Of a DNA stretch of 15,782 nt, positions 1-6,256 are shown piece by piece. The notes under the pieces were generated by a model. It was not told the DNA's origin, searched no databases, and saw only the letters and a program-made list of their open reading frames with translations. Each line of letters starts with the position of its first letter. The stretch's first letter is position 1. The stretch is from JAWLHA01 sp041690535 (GTDB lineage: Bacteria; Pseudomonadota; Gammaproteobacteria; Thiohalomonadales; Thiohalomonadaceae), in assembly GCA_041690535.1 (NCBI GenBank), contig JAWLHA010000084.1, positions 1-15,782 on the forward strand, given 5' to 3'. Both the position numbers and the translations under genes were made by a program.

Positions 1-10
1 GCCCAACCTG

Positions 11-81
11 TAGGGTGGATAAGCGCAGCGCATCCACCGTGCGGCGTCGAATTGGTGGATGCGCTGCGCTTATCCACCCTA
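11..81. repeat. Perfect 28-bp inverted repeat with 15-nt spacer (REP/BIME-like)
   Basis: The left arm (11-38) begins TAGGGTGGATAAGCGCAG and ends CATCCACC. The right arm (54-81) is its exact reverse complement, and the 15-nt spacer is 39-53. Transcribed RNA or extruded DNA would form a long GC-rich hairpin. It lies in the intergenic region beyond the 3' end of lpxB. From memory, very similar GGTGGAT...GCG...ATCCACC palindromes recur in intergenic DNA of many proteobacteria, which suggests a dispersed REP-type element. That is recollection, not something this window proves, because only one copy is present. No T-tract follows on either side, so it is not an obvious intrinsic terminator. Confidence 0.8.
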
Positions 82-359
82 CCTCGGTTCGCTGCCCCCA
101 CCACCCGGCGCAACTTGGCTGCGATTGGCGATCTTTCGGTTTACCTGTTCGGTGCTCATGCCCCGAGTGAACAACCTACACAGAGATCACATCTAGAGCA
201 CACAATCGATAAACGGAAGGTTTCCGCCCTTCAGGCCGGGGCACGGTCGTGCCACTGCCCTGAAGGGCGCGGTCTCAAATCCGCAAGGAAAAGGATGCGT
301 CTGCGGCGCGAGTAGTCGCAGCTGGGCTCAGGATCAACCTCAGGCTGGACGATGCCGGC
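82..359. other. Intergenic region downstream of lpxB
   Basis: This stretch holds no convincing gene. One reading frame runs through 52-315 on the plus strand, but it begins inside the inverted repeat and its translation has no recognisable domain. The one structural item is the nested hairpin at 225-269. If there is a gene to the left of the window, its end lies outside. Confidence 0.5.
225..269. repeat. Nested palindrome (11-bp stem enclosing a 5-bp stem)
   Basis: The outer stem pairs CGCCCTTCAGG (225-235) with CCTGAAGGGCG (259-269) without mismatch. Within its loop, GGCAC (240-244) pairs with GTGCC (249-253). It lies about 90 nt past the lpxB stop codon and could act as a 3'-end stabiliser or a Rho-assisted terminator. 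No run of T follows on either strand, so a standard intrinsic terminator is unlikely. Confidence 0.55.
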
Positions 360-1505
360 TCAGTGCCCCAGCAGGTCGAGAGCCACCTCGGCGACGTTTG
401 CCGATGCCCCGCTGCCGCCGAGTTTCGCGCGGATCGCCTTGAGCCGCTCACTCTGGCGGGCCGCTTCGACCGCGTCGCGCAGGTAGGGGCTGAGCGCTTC
501 GGTGATGCGGGTCGGGGTGGCAGCGTCCTGGATCAACTCGGGGGCGAGACGTTCGCCGGCCACAATGTTGCAAAGGGCGATATGCTCGACCCTGATGAGG
601 CGCCGCATGATGCGGTAGCTCAGGGGCGCGACCTTGTAGATCACCACCAGCGGCGTGCCGAGCATGGCAATCTCCAGAGTGGCAGTGCCGGAGGCGGTGA
701 CGACGGCATGGCAGGCCACCGTGGCCTCGTAGAATCTCCCCCGGACCAGGGAGATGGGCAGATCCGACCCTTGGAGGTAGGGGGCGATATCGTCCTCTCG
801 CAGGGTGGAGGCGAGGGGCAGGATGAACTGGGCCTGCGGGAAATCCTTCCGCAGCCGGGTCGCCGTCTCGAGCAGGGTCGGCAGCAGGCGCTGGATTTCG
901 CTGCGCCGGCTGCCGGGAAAAAGGCCGATGATGCGCCGCTCCGGGTCAAGCCCAAGGGCCTCGGCACACTCGGCGGGGTTCAGATCCTGCGGTACTTCGT
1001 CCACCAGGGGGTGGCCCACGAAGCGTACCGGGACATCGGCCTGCTGGTAAAAGGGTACCTCGAACGGGAAAACCACGGCCATCATGTCCACCCGCTCGCG
1101 AATGGTGAAGACCCTTTTTTGACGCCAGGCCCATACCTGCGGGCTGATGTAGTACAGAACCTTGATGCCGAGCTCACGGGCCGTCTTTGCCAGGCGCAGA
1201 TTGAAGTCGGGATAGTCGGTGAGAATGACCAGATCGGGCCGTTGTTCCCGCAGGTACCGGCGCATCCTTTGCAGGGCGCCGTAAATGGTGCGGAAGTGCA
1301 CCAGCACCTCAAACAGGCCCACCACCGCCATCTCGGCGGAATCCACCAGGATTTCCACCCCCGCCTCGGCCATGCGCGGCCCGCCAATCCCGGCGAAGTG
1401 GACGCCGGGGTTGCGGCGTTTCACCTCTTCAACCAGGCGGGCGGCGTGCTGGTCGCCCGAGGCCTCTCCGGCGACGATGAGCACCCGCTGGGTCGGTTTT
1501 TCCAT
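360..1505 (-). CDS. lpxB: Lipid-A-disaccharide synthase LpxB
   Basis: LpxB is the GT19 glycosyltransferase that joins UDP-2,3-diacylglucosamine to lipid X, forming the beta-1,6 lipid A disaccharide at the inner face of the cytoplasmic membrane. The 381-residue product has the family's usual length. It shows the N-terminal AGEASGD motif (residues 12-18), GIGGPRMAEAG near residue 40, the YISPQVWAWR segment, and the nucleotide-binding LFPGSRRSEI segment in the C-terminal half. The ATG at 1503-1505 starts MEKPTQRVLIVAGEASGD, directly before the first conserved strand. Its ribosome site is weak, and it begins only 8 nt after the stop of the upstream aminotransferase gene, so translational coupling is likely. 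It is the third gene of a leftward cluster with gnnA-like and gnnB-like genes. If those make a 3-amino sugar nucleotide, this LpxB must accept substrates with an amide at position 3. The family assignment is very secure. Confidence 0.97.
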   Translation of the reverse strand: MEKPTQRVLIVAGEASGDQHAARLVEEVKRRNPGVHFAGIGGPRMAEAGVEILVDSAEMAVVGLFEVLVHFRTIYGALQRMRRYLREQRPDLVILTDYPDFNLRLAKTARELGIKVLYYISPQVWAWRQKRVFTIRERVDMMAVVFPFEVPFYQQADVPVRFVGHPLVDEVPQDLNPAECAEALGLDPERRIIGLFPGSRRSEIQRLLPTLLETATRLRKDFPQAQFILPLASTLREDDIAPYLQGSDLPISLVRGRFYEATVACHAVVTASGTATLEIAMLGTPLVVIYKVAPLSYRIMRRLIRVEHIALCNIVAGERLAPELIQDAATPTRITEALSPYLRDAVEAARQSERLKAIRAKLGGSGASANVAEVALDLLGH

Positions 1506-1513
1506 GGCGGGGC

Positions 1514-2611
1514 TCAGCCGAGTACGCCCCGGATCACCTCCACCACGCGATCCACCTGCTCATCGGCGAGCTCCGGATAGATGGGCAGTGACAGGCAACG
1601 GCTGGCCACCGCTTCGGAGACCGGCAGGCTGACGCCTTCGCACTGCTGGGCAAACACCTGCTGGCGGTGCAGCGGAATGGGATAGTAGACGGCCGAGGCG
1701 ATCTGCGCCTCCTGCAGGGCCTGTTGAATGGCGTCCCGCTCGGAGGTGAGGAGCGTGTACTGATGATAGACGTGCCGGCCGATGCCGTCCTCGTGGGGCG
1801 GGGTGATGTCGCCGATCCCGGCGAGAGCGGCACTGTAGCGGTGGGCCACCCGGCGGCGCCCGGCATTGTATTCGTCGATGTGCTTCAGCTTGGCGCGCAG
1901 GATCACGGCCTGCAGCTCATCGAGCCGGCTATTGAAGCCTAATTCGGAGTGGTGGTAACGCTGCCAGCTGCCGTGGTTGCGCAGCACCCGCAGGTGCTCC
2001 GCCGTCTCCGCCGAGTGGGTGGTGATGAGCCCCCCGTCACCGAAGCAGCCCAGGTTCTTGCTGGGGAAGAAGCTGAAGCAGCCGGCCACGCCCATGGCGC
2101 CGGTCTGCTTCTCGCCGATGGTCGCACCAAAGGATTGGGCGCAGTCTTCCACTACCACCAGACCGTGCTTGTCGGCAAGGGCCTGAATGGCGGCCATGTC
2201 GGCGGGCTGGCCGAACAGATGGACCGGGAGGAGGGCCTTGGTCCTGGGGGTAATGGCCGCTTCGATCTGCGCCACGTCGATGTTGAAGGTCTTCGGATCG
2301 ATATCGACAAAGACCGGCGTGGCGCCCACGTAGAGGATCGCCTCGGCGGTGGCAATGAAGGTGAAGGGGGTGGTAATCACCTCGTCACCTTCGCCAATCC
2401 CCGCTGCCAGCAGGGCCAGGTGGAGGGCGTCGGTTCCCGAGGCCACACCTACCGCATGTTCGACCCCAAGGTAGGCGGCCGTCTCCTCCTCCAGCGCCCG
2501 CACGTTGGGGCCGAGGATGAACTGGGTCTGTTCAAGGGCCTCCAGGAGGCCGCGGTCGATCTCGTCCTTGATCGCAAGATATTGTCCCTTGAGGTCCACC
2601 ATTGGAATCAT
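1514..2611 (-). CDS. gnnB: DegT/DnrJ/EryC1/StrS-family sugar-nucleotide aminotransferase, GnnB-like
   Basis: This is a PLP-dependent fold-type I aminotransferase of the DegT family, acting on 3-keto or 4-keto sugar nucleotides. Visible landmarks, counted from an upstream in-frame TTG at 2629, are the ASGTDALHLAL cofactor loop near 63-73, the VVEDCAQSFGA motif (Asp162, PLP ring nitrogen contact) and FFPSKNLGCFGDGG with the Schiff-base Lys191. Two starts are possible. The TTG at 2627-2629 overlaps the preceding TGA stop, and the ATG at 2611 gives MIPMVDLKGQYL, the usual beginning of this family, so I chose the latter (365 residues). It follows the Gfo/Idh dehydrogenase gene and precedes lpxB. 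In Acidithiobacillus ferrooxidans, GnnA oxidises UDP-GlcNAc at C3 and GnnB transaminates the product to UDP-GlcNAc3N for lipid A. The same role is inferred here from gene order. The alternative is a WbpE-like enzyme for an O-antigen or capsule amino sugar. Confidence 0.85.
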   Translation of the reverse strand: MIPMVDLKGQYLAIKDEIDRGLLEALEQTQFILGPNVRALEEETAAYLGVEHAVGVASGTDALHLALLAAGIGEGDEVITTPFTFIATAEAILYVGATPVFVDIDPKTFNIDVAQIEAAITPRTKALLPVHLFGQPADMAAIQALADKHGLVVVEDCAQSFGATIGEKQTGAMGVAGCFSFFPSKNLGCFGDGGLITTHSAETAEHLRVLRNHGSWQRYHHSELGFNSRLDELQAVILRAKLKHIDEYNAGRRRVAHRYSAALAGIGDITPPHEDGIGRHVYHQYTLLTSERDAIQQALQEAQIASAVYYPIPLHRQQVFAQQCEGVSLPVSEAVASRCLSLPIYPELADEQVDRVVEVIRGVLG

Positions 2612-2625
2612 GTCGTTGTTCCCGA

Positions 2626-3570
2626 TCAATGCGAGTTCGTTTGGGCGAGCAGTTCGGAGATGCGGATGGCGGTCTCCAGCGCCTGCCGGCCATCCTGGCC
2701 TGTTACCGGCGCAGGGGTGCCATTGGCGATGGCATCGAGAAAGGCACTGATCTCGGCCATGATGGCATCGCTGTTTTCAAAGATGCTCTCTTCGGAGGTA
2801 ATCTCGGGAATGCCCGGGAACATCTCCTTGCTGCCCTTGCGGTGGACGCTCAGGACCTTGTCCTGGAAGTCGATGGAGATGTAGGCGTCGGGCTGGAACA
2901 CGCGCATTTTGCGCTGCGCCTTCATGCTCACCCGGCTGGCGGTGACGTTGGCCACGCAACCGTTGGCAAACTGGAGCCGGGCGTTGGCGATGTCGATCTC
3001 GTCGGTCAGTACGGCCACGCCGTTGGCGTCGATCTTCTCGATGGGGGCCCCCACCATGTTCTGGATGATGTCGATGTCGTGGATCATGAGGTCCAGCACG
3101 ACGTTCACATCAGCCCCGCGGGGCTTGAAGGGCGCCAAGCGGTGCGACTCGATGAACATGGGCTTGTTGAGAACACCCTGGAGGGCCTGCAGGGCGGAGT
3201 TGAAGCGCTCCAGGTGGCCCACCTGCAGAACCCGCCCGTTGCGCTCGGCGATGGCGATGAGCTCGTCCGCCTCATCCACGGTGACGGTCATGGGCTTCTC
3301 CAGAAGCACATGGGCTCCGTGCTCCAGGAACTCCCTGGCGACGCGATGGTGGAGCTGCGTGGGCACGACGATGCTCACGGCATCCACCTTGCCCAGTAGC
3401 TCACGGTAGTCGGTGAGGGCCCTGGTGTTGCACTCCGTGGCCACCTTCGCTGCCGCATCCGCACTGACGTCGGCCACGGCCACTAACTCCGAGTTGGGAA
3501 GGGCGGCGTACTTCTGGGCGTGGAAACGGCCCAGATAGCCGACCCCGACTACGGCGGTTCTGATTGTCAC
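2626..3570 (-). CDS. gnnA: Gfo/Idh/MocA-family NAD-dependent sugar-nucleotide dehydrogenase, GnnA-like
   Basis: The protein begins VTIRTAVVGVGYLGRFHAQKY, a Rossmann dinucleotide-binding motif (GVGYLG), followed by SELVAVADV, the end of the second strand. The LLEKPMTVTVDEA segment carries the Glu-Lys-Pro motif typical of Gfo/Idh oxidoreductases, and DLMIHDIDII supplies the conserved His and Asp of the active site. I chose the GTG at 3568-3570 (314 residues) because the conserved fold starts there. The open frame continues 70 codons upstream to 3780, but that extension is Arg/Cys/Trp-rich, resembles no domain and would run back to about 30 bp before the divergent rnhB start. It is the first gene of the gnnA-gnnB-lpxB cluster. 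The inferred role is oxidation of UDP-GlcNAc at C3 for the next enzyme to aminate. A WbpB-type role in another surface glycan remains possible. Confidence 0.83.
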   Translation of the reverse strand: MTIRTAVVGVGYLGRFHAQKYAALPNSELVAVADVSADAAAKVATECNTRALTDYRELLGKVDAVSIVVPTQLHHRVAREFLEHGAHVLLEKPMTVTVDEADELIAIAERNGRVLQVGHLERFNSALQALQGVLNKPMFIESHRLAPFKPRGADVNVVLDLMIHDIDIIQNMVGAPIEKIDANGVAVLTDEIDIANARLQFANGCVANVTASRVSMKAQRKMRVFQPDAYISIDFQDKVLSVHRKGSKEMFPGIPEITSEESIFENSDAIMAEISAFLDAIANGTPAPVTGQDGRQALETAIRISELLAQTNSH

Positions 3571-3809
3571 TTCATCACCCGGGGAAAGATTCTGAGATAC
3601 GAGACAGGGCCTGCCCGCGCCGACGCGGCCGGCCCATGCCGTCCAAAAAGCGGTGCAAATGGTCGCATTTACAGGTGCGCAAATCAACGCGGGCCTGTCC
3701 GTCTGCGGGTCGGCGCGCCAGCGGGAGCTCACTCCTCCATGGGCGTGGCATGCAGAAGCGCCGGAGGGTATTCTTGCCACCCCGGGGAGGAACAGAGGGA
3801 AGGCAAGAA
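3571..3809. other. Divergent intergenic region between gnnA-like gene and rnhB
   Basis: About 240 bp separate the two oppositely oriented starts, so promoters for both the lipid A cluster and rnhB should lie here. I looked for sigma-70 boxes on both strands and found only weak matches, none worth calling. Open frames from each side extend into this region, but their translations look like non-coding extensions. Confidence 0.5.
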
Positions 3810-4424
3810 GTGGGCAATGATCAGGCCAGTTTCGATTTCTCTGCAGTGGCCACGTTGGTGGCCGGCGTCGATGAGGCGGGGAGAGGGCCCTTGGCCGGTC
3901 CGGTGGTGGCTGCGGCAGTCATTTTGGATCCGCAACGCCCCATCGAAGGGCTCGGCGACTCGAAGAAGCTGACCGAGGCGCGACGGGACGCGCTCGAGCC
4001 GCTGATCAAGGAGCGCGCACTGGCGTGGGCGGTGGCACGGGCCGACGTGGAGGAGATCGACCGCATCAACATCCTCCAGGCCACTCTGCTGGCCATGCGG
4101 CGCGCGGTGGCCATGCTGGGGACGGCCCCCGAATATGTGCTGGTGGATGGAAACCAGTGCCCCCGCTTTGGCTGCCCCGCCGAGGCGGTGGTGAAGGGAG
4201 ACGACAGGGTGCCGGCCATCAGCGCGGCCTCCATCCTGGCCAAGGTGGCTCGGGACAGGGAGATGGTGGCGCTGGACGGGAACTATCCGGGCTACGGGTT
4301 CGCCGCCCACAAGGGGTATTCCACTGCCGCGCACCTGGAGGCGCTGGAGCGGCTCGGCCCGTGCCCGGTCCACCGCCGCTCCTTCGCGCCGGTGCGCAAC
4401 CTCCTCGACCGTTCACCGGCCTGA
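3810..4424 (+). CDS. rnhB: Ribonuclease HII
   Basis: RNase HII nicks RNA-DNA hybrids and starts removal of ribonucleotides misincorporated in DNA. The 204-residue product has the expected size. The catalytic DEDD set is visible as GVDEAGRGPLAGP (Asp21, Glu22), YVLVDGN (Asp113) and VVKGDDRVPAISAASILAK (around Asp131), with GDSKKLT and the C-terminal HKGYSTAAHLEAL and HRRSFAPV segments also conserved. I chose the GTG at 3810 because a purine-rich GAGGGAAGG ribosome site lies just upstream and the length fits the family. The frame itself is open from 3564. In many gammaproteobacteria rnhB directly follows lpxB in the same direction. Here it sits on the other side of gnnA-gnnB-lpxB and is transcribed divergently, which suggests a local rearrangement of that cluster. 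Confidence 0.95.
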   Translation: MGNDQASFDFSAVATLVAGVDEAGRGPLAGPVVAAAVILDPQRPIEGLGDSKKLTEARRDALEPLIKERALAWAVARADVEEIDRINILQATLLAMRRAVAMLGTAPEYVLVDGNQCPRFGCPAEAVVKGDDRVPAISAASILAKVARDREMVALDGNYPGYGFAAHKGYSTAAHLEALERLGPCPVHRRSFAPVRNLLDRSPA

Positions 4425-4425
4425 G

Positions 4426-4447
4426 GTCCGGCCAGCGACGGCCGGAC
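4426..4447. terminator. Possible bidirectional terminator hairpin between convergent rnhB and folD
   Basis: GTCCGGCC (4426-4433) pairs perfectly with GGCCGGAC (4440-4447) around a 6-nt loop, starting one base after the rnhB stop codon and about 30 bp from the folD stop. Its position between convergent genes suggests termination. The T-rich tail of a standard intrinsic terminator is missing on both sides, so function is inferred. Confidence 0.4.
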
Positions 4448-4476
4448 GGCGCGCTGCTTTCGATCCGCGAGGGCGT

Positions 4477-5331
4477 TCAGCCCTCGCCGCGCTCAGCGGC
4501 CTGCAGGGTGTTCCGCAACAGGATGGCGCGGGTCATTGGGCCGACGCCGCCCGGGACCGGGGTGATGGCACTGGCGCGTGCCTTGGCAGCCTCGAATTCC
4601 ACATCCCCCACCAGCTTGCCGCTCTCGAGCCGATTCATGCCCACGTCGATGACCACCGCCCCTTCCTTGATCCAGTCACCTTTGACCATCTCCGGGCGAC
4701 CCACCGCCACCACCACGAGATCGGCGCGGCGCACGTGGTTTTCCAGATCGCGAGTCCGGCTATGACAGACCGTCACGGTGGCGCCGGCCATGAGGAGTTC
4801 CAAAGCCATGGGGCGTCCGACGATGTTGGAAGCGCCCACCACCACGGCATCAAGGCCCTCGGGCGAAATGCCGCTCTGCTCCAGAAGCACCATGACCCCG
4901 TGCGGGGTGCAGGGGCGCAGTGCGGGAAGGCGCAACGCCAGCCGCCCGACGTTGTAGGGGTGAAATCCATCCACATCTTTTTGGGGGTGAATCCGCTCGA
5001 TCACCCGCTCCGAGTCGATATGCCTGGGAAGCGGCAGCTGAACGAGGATGCCGTCCACCTCATCCCGCCCGTTGAGCTCGTCAATGAGGGACAGCAGCAC
5101 CTCCTCCGTGGTATCGGCCGGCAGATCATAGGCGAACGAGGCGAAGCCGACTTCTTCGCAGTCCTTGCGCTTGTGCGCCACGTAGACCTGGGAGGCCGGG
5201 TTCTCGCCCACGAGGATGACCGCCAGTCCCGGCGCCCGGAGCCCCGCGTCTCGGCGGGCCTGGACCCGTGCTTTAATGTCCTGTCGGAGTTGTGCCGCGG
5301 TGGCTTTCCCGTCGATAATGTGTGCGCTCAT
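4477..5331 (-). CDS. folD: Bifunctional methylenetetrahydrofolate dehydrogenase / methenyltetrahydrofolate cyclohydrolase
   Basis: FolD interconverts 5,10-methylene-, 5,10-methenyl- and 10-formyl-tetrahydrofolate in the cytosol, supplying one-carbon units for purines and formyl-Met-tRNA. The 284-residue product matches the family length. Counting from the ATG at 5331 (MSAHIIDGKATAAQLR), the catalytic residues fall at the same numbers as in Escherichia coli FolD: Tyr50 and Lys54 (QVYVAHKRKDCEEVGF), Gln98 (GILVQLPLP) and Asp121 (KDVDGFHPYN). VVGASNIVGRPMALELL forms the NADP-binding loop, and TPVPGGVGPMTRAILLRNT is the C-terminal signature. An in-frame TTG at 5346 would add five residues, but MSAHIIDGK is the typical start. 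The gene is monocistronic and convergent with rnhB. Confidence 0.97.
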   Translation of the reverse strand: MSAHIIDGKATAAQLRQDIKARVQARRDAGLRAPGLAVILVGENPASQVYVAHKRKDCEEVGFASFAYDLPADTTEEVLLSLIDELNGRDEVDGILVQLPLPRHIDSERVIERIHPQKDVDGFHPYNVGRLALRLPALRPCTPHGVMVLLEQSGISPEGLDAVVVGASNIVGRPMALELLMAGATVTVCHSRTRDLENHVRRADLVVVAVGRPEMVKGDWIKEGAVVIDVGMNRLESGKLVGDVEFEAAKARASAITPVPGGVGPMTRAILLRNTLQAAERGEG

Positions 5332-5355
5332 GGCTTGGGGCCCCAAAAAGCAGGC

Positions 5356-5384
5356 ATTTTCTCACGCGGCCGGTCCTTCGCCAA
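5356..5384 (-). promoter_or_regulatory. Candidate sigma-70 promoter for folD
   Basis: On the minus strand TTGGCG (5379-5384) and GAAAAT (5356-5361) are separated by exactly 17 nt, with 4 of 6 consensus matches in each box. They lie about 25 bp upstream of the folD ATG, between the gene and the palindromic element. It is the best match in the short upstream region but is of modest quality. Confidence 0.35.
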
Positions 5385-5391
5385 GTGAGTG

Positions 5392-5578
5392 GCAGGGTGG
5401 GTCAGGGTAAACGCATACTTACCCAAGAGCGATGTAAGTCCTTGAAAGCAGGTCGTCGGCCGCATGGACGCGGCCGTCGAGCGTACACGGATGTATTCAC
5501 AACGCACCTGCTTTCAAGGACTTACATCGCTCACAGCACGGCCGTAATGTAAGTATGCGTTCACCCTGCAGGGTGGGT
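5392..5578. mobile_element. Nested palindromic element flanked by 11-bp direct repeats, MITE-like
   Basis: Three nested levels of symmetry are visible. The outer arms, 5403-5422 (CAGGGTAAACGCATACTTAC) and 5549-5568, pair with one mismatch over 20 bp. The inner arms, 5427-5453 and 5506-5532, are a perfect 27-bp inverted repeat containing GATGTAAGTCCTTGAAAGC. A core stem pairs CGGCCGC (5457-5463) with GCGGCCG (5470-5476). The direct repeat GCAGGGTGGGT flanks the unit at 5392-5402 and 5568-5578, resembling a target duplication, although it shares CAGGGT with the element ends and overlaps the right end by 1 bp. No protein is encoded. It sits between divergent folD and the tRNA operon. It may be a non-autonomous transposable element or a large structured intergenic repeat. 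I do not recognise the parent element. Confidence 0.6.
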
Positions 5579-5614
5579 TCTTGAATCCTTGGACCGCTCT
5601 TGCGAAATCAGGGA

Positions 5615-5643
5615 TTGACGAGGGTAGGTGAGGTGCGTATCAT
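5615..5643 (+). promoter_or_regulatory. Sigma-70 promoter of the tRNA-Pro-Arg-His operon
   Basis: TTGACG (5615-5620) and TATCAT (5638-5643) are separated by exactly 17 nt, each matching the sigma-70 consensus at 5 of 6 positions. The sequence after the -10 box is GC-rich (GGCCGAC), the type of discriminator found in stringently controlled stable-RNA promoters. The start point would fall near 5650, leaving a leader of about 30 nt before tRNA-Pro. Confidence 0.8.
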
Positions 5644-5681
5644 GGCCGACTTCGCGTGACAGGCACTAAGTCATTCGCCCA

Positions 5682-5758
5682 CGGGGTATAGCGCAGTCTG
5701 GTAGCGCGCCTGCTTTGGGAGCAGGATGTCGGGGGTTCGAATCCCTCTACCCCGACCA
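5682..5758 (+). tRNA. tRNA-Pro (anticodon UGG)
   Basis: The 77-nt gene folds as a full cloverleaf. The acceptor strands CGGGGTA and TACCCCG pair, the anticodon stem CCTGC/GCAGG encloses the loop TTTGGGA with TGG at 5716-5718, and the T-arm contains GGTTCGAAT. The CCA end is encoded at 5756-5758. It is the first gene of the tRNA operon. UGG is the anticodon that reads most or all proline codons. Confidence 0.97.
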
Positions 5759-5788
5759 CTGCTTCGGCAGGTAGTACTCGGAATATAT

Positions 5789-5865
5789 GCGCCCGTAGCT
5801 CACCCGGATAGAGCATCGGCCTTCTAAGCCGAGGGTAGCAGGTTCGAGTCCTGCCGGGCGCGCCA
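5789..5865 (+). tRNA. tRNA-Arg (anticodon UCU)
   Basis: The acceptor GCGCCCG pairs with CGGGCGC, discriminator G is followed by an encoded CCA (5863-5865), the anticodon stem TCGGC/GCCGA encloses CTTCTAA with TCT at 5823-5825, and the T-loop is GGTTCGAGTCC. It reads AGA and probably AGG codons. The spacer after tRNA-Pro is 30 nt. Confidence 0.97.
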
Positions 5866-5895
5866 AACACAGCCGCCTGGCGTGAGTGTTTCAAT

Positions 5896-5972
5896 GGTGG
5901 GTGTAGCTCAGTTGGTAGAGCCCTGGATTGTGATTCCAGTCGTCGTGGGTTCGAGTCCCATCATCCACCCCA
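5896..5972 (+). tRNA. tRNA-His (anticodon GUG)
   Basis: The acceptor GTGGGTG (5897-5903) pairs with CATCCAC (5962-5968). The extra 5' G characteristic of tRNA-His is encoded at 5896 and pairs with discriminator C73 (5969), with CCA at 5970-5972. The anticodon stem CTGGA/TCCAG encloses TTGTGAT with GTG at 5930-5932. It is the last gene of the tRNA operon and is followed by a strong terminator. Confidence 0.97.
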
Positions 5973-5984
5973 TCCAAAGCGTAG

Positions 5985-6006
5985 CGGCCCCCAACGGGGC
6001 CGTTTT
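5985..6006 (+). terminator. Rho-independent terminator of the tRNA operon
   Basis: CGGCCCC (5985-5991) pairs with GGGGCCG (5996-6002) around a 4-nt loop and is followed at once by TTTT and further T-rich sequence. It begins 13 nt after the CCA end of tRNA-His. Flanking AAAGCG and CGCTTT could extend the fold. Confidence 0.9.
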
Positions 6007-6256
6007 CGTTTCCGCTTTTGGGTCACGCATCTCCTCCCGACGCGACCTCGTGTTTCAAGGTGTTGCACGTTTGCCTTTGTAATCACCCTCCACTTTTCTT
6101 CGCGCCTTGCTGTCAAGGGCCGCCGGGGTGCCCTGGTTTGCCCGGTCCACCACACGTTTATGGCCGCAGCCGTGCCTGCTGAACTCTTGCGCACAAGAGC
6201 AGCCCAACCAGATACCGTTCTCCGGCAATCCACTTACTGAGTACAAGGGTGGCGCG

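Noticed and set aside
52..315. An 87-codon plus-strand frame in the left intergenic region
   Set aside because: It starts inside the perfect inverted repeat, includes the nested hairpin and has no domain or ribosome site.
363..1580. A 405-codon plus-strand frame over lpxB
   Set aside because: It is a shadow of lpxB. The minus-strand product has all LpxB motifs, while the plus-strand translation is Gly/Arg/His-rich and resembles nothing.
3746..3774. Possible sigma-70 promoter for rnhB (TGGCAT and TATTCT, 17-nt spacing)
   Set aside because: The -35 box matches the consensus too poorly to call.
3571..3780. N-terminal 70-residue extension of the gnnA-like protein
   Set aside because: The Rossmann fold begins at the GTG at 3570. 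The extension has no domain and would run back to about 30 bp before the divergent rnhB start.
5640..5894. An 84-codon minus-strand frame containing GRTRTCYPRLRRPM and GVEGFEPPTSCSQS
   Set aside because: These strings are the well-known false translations of antisense tRNA genes. The frame covers the tRNA-Pro and tRNA-Arg genes.
5882..6082. A 66-codon plus-strand frame beginning MSVSMVGVAQLVEPWIV
   Set aside because: It is a translation through tRNA-His and its terminator, a common spurious protein.
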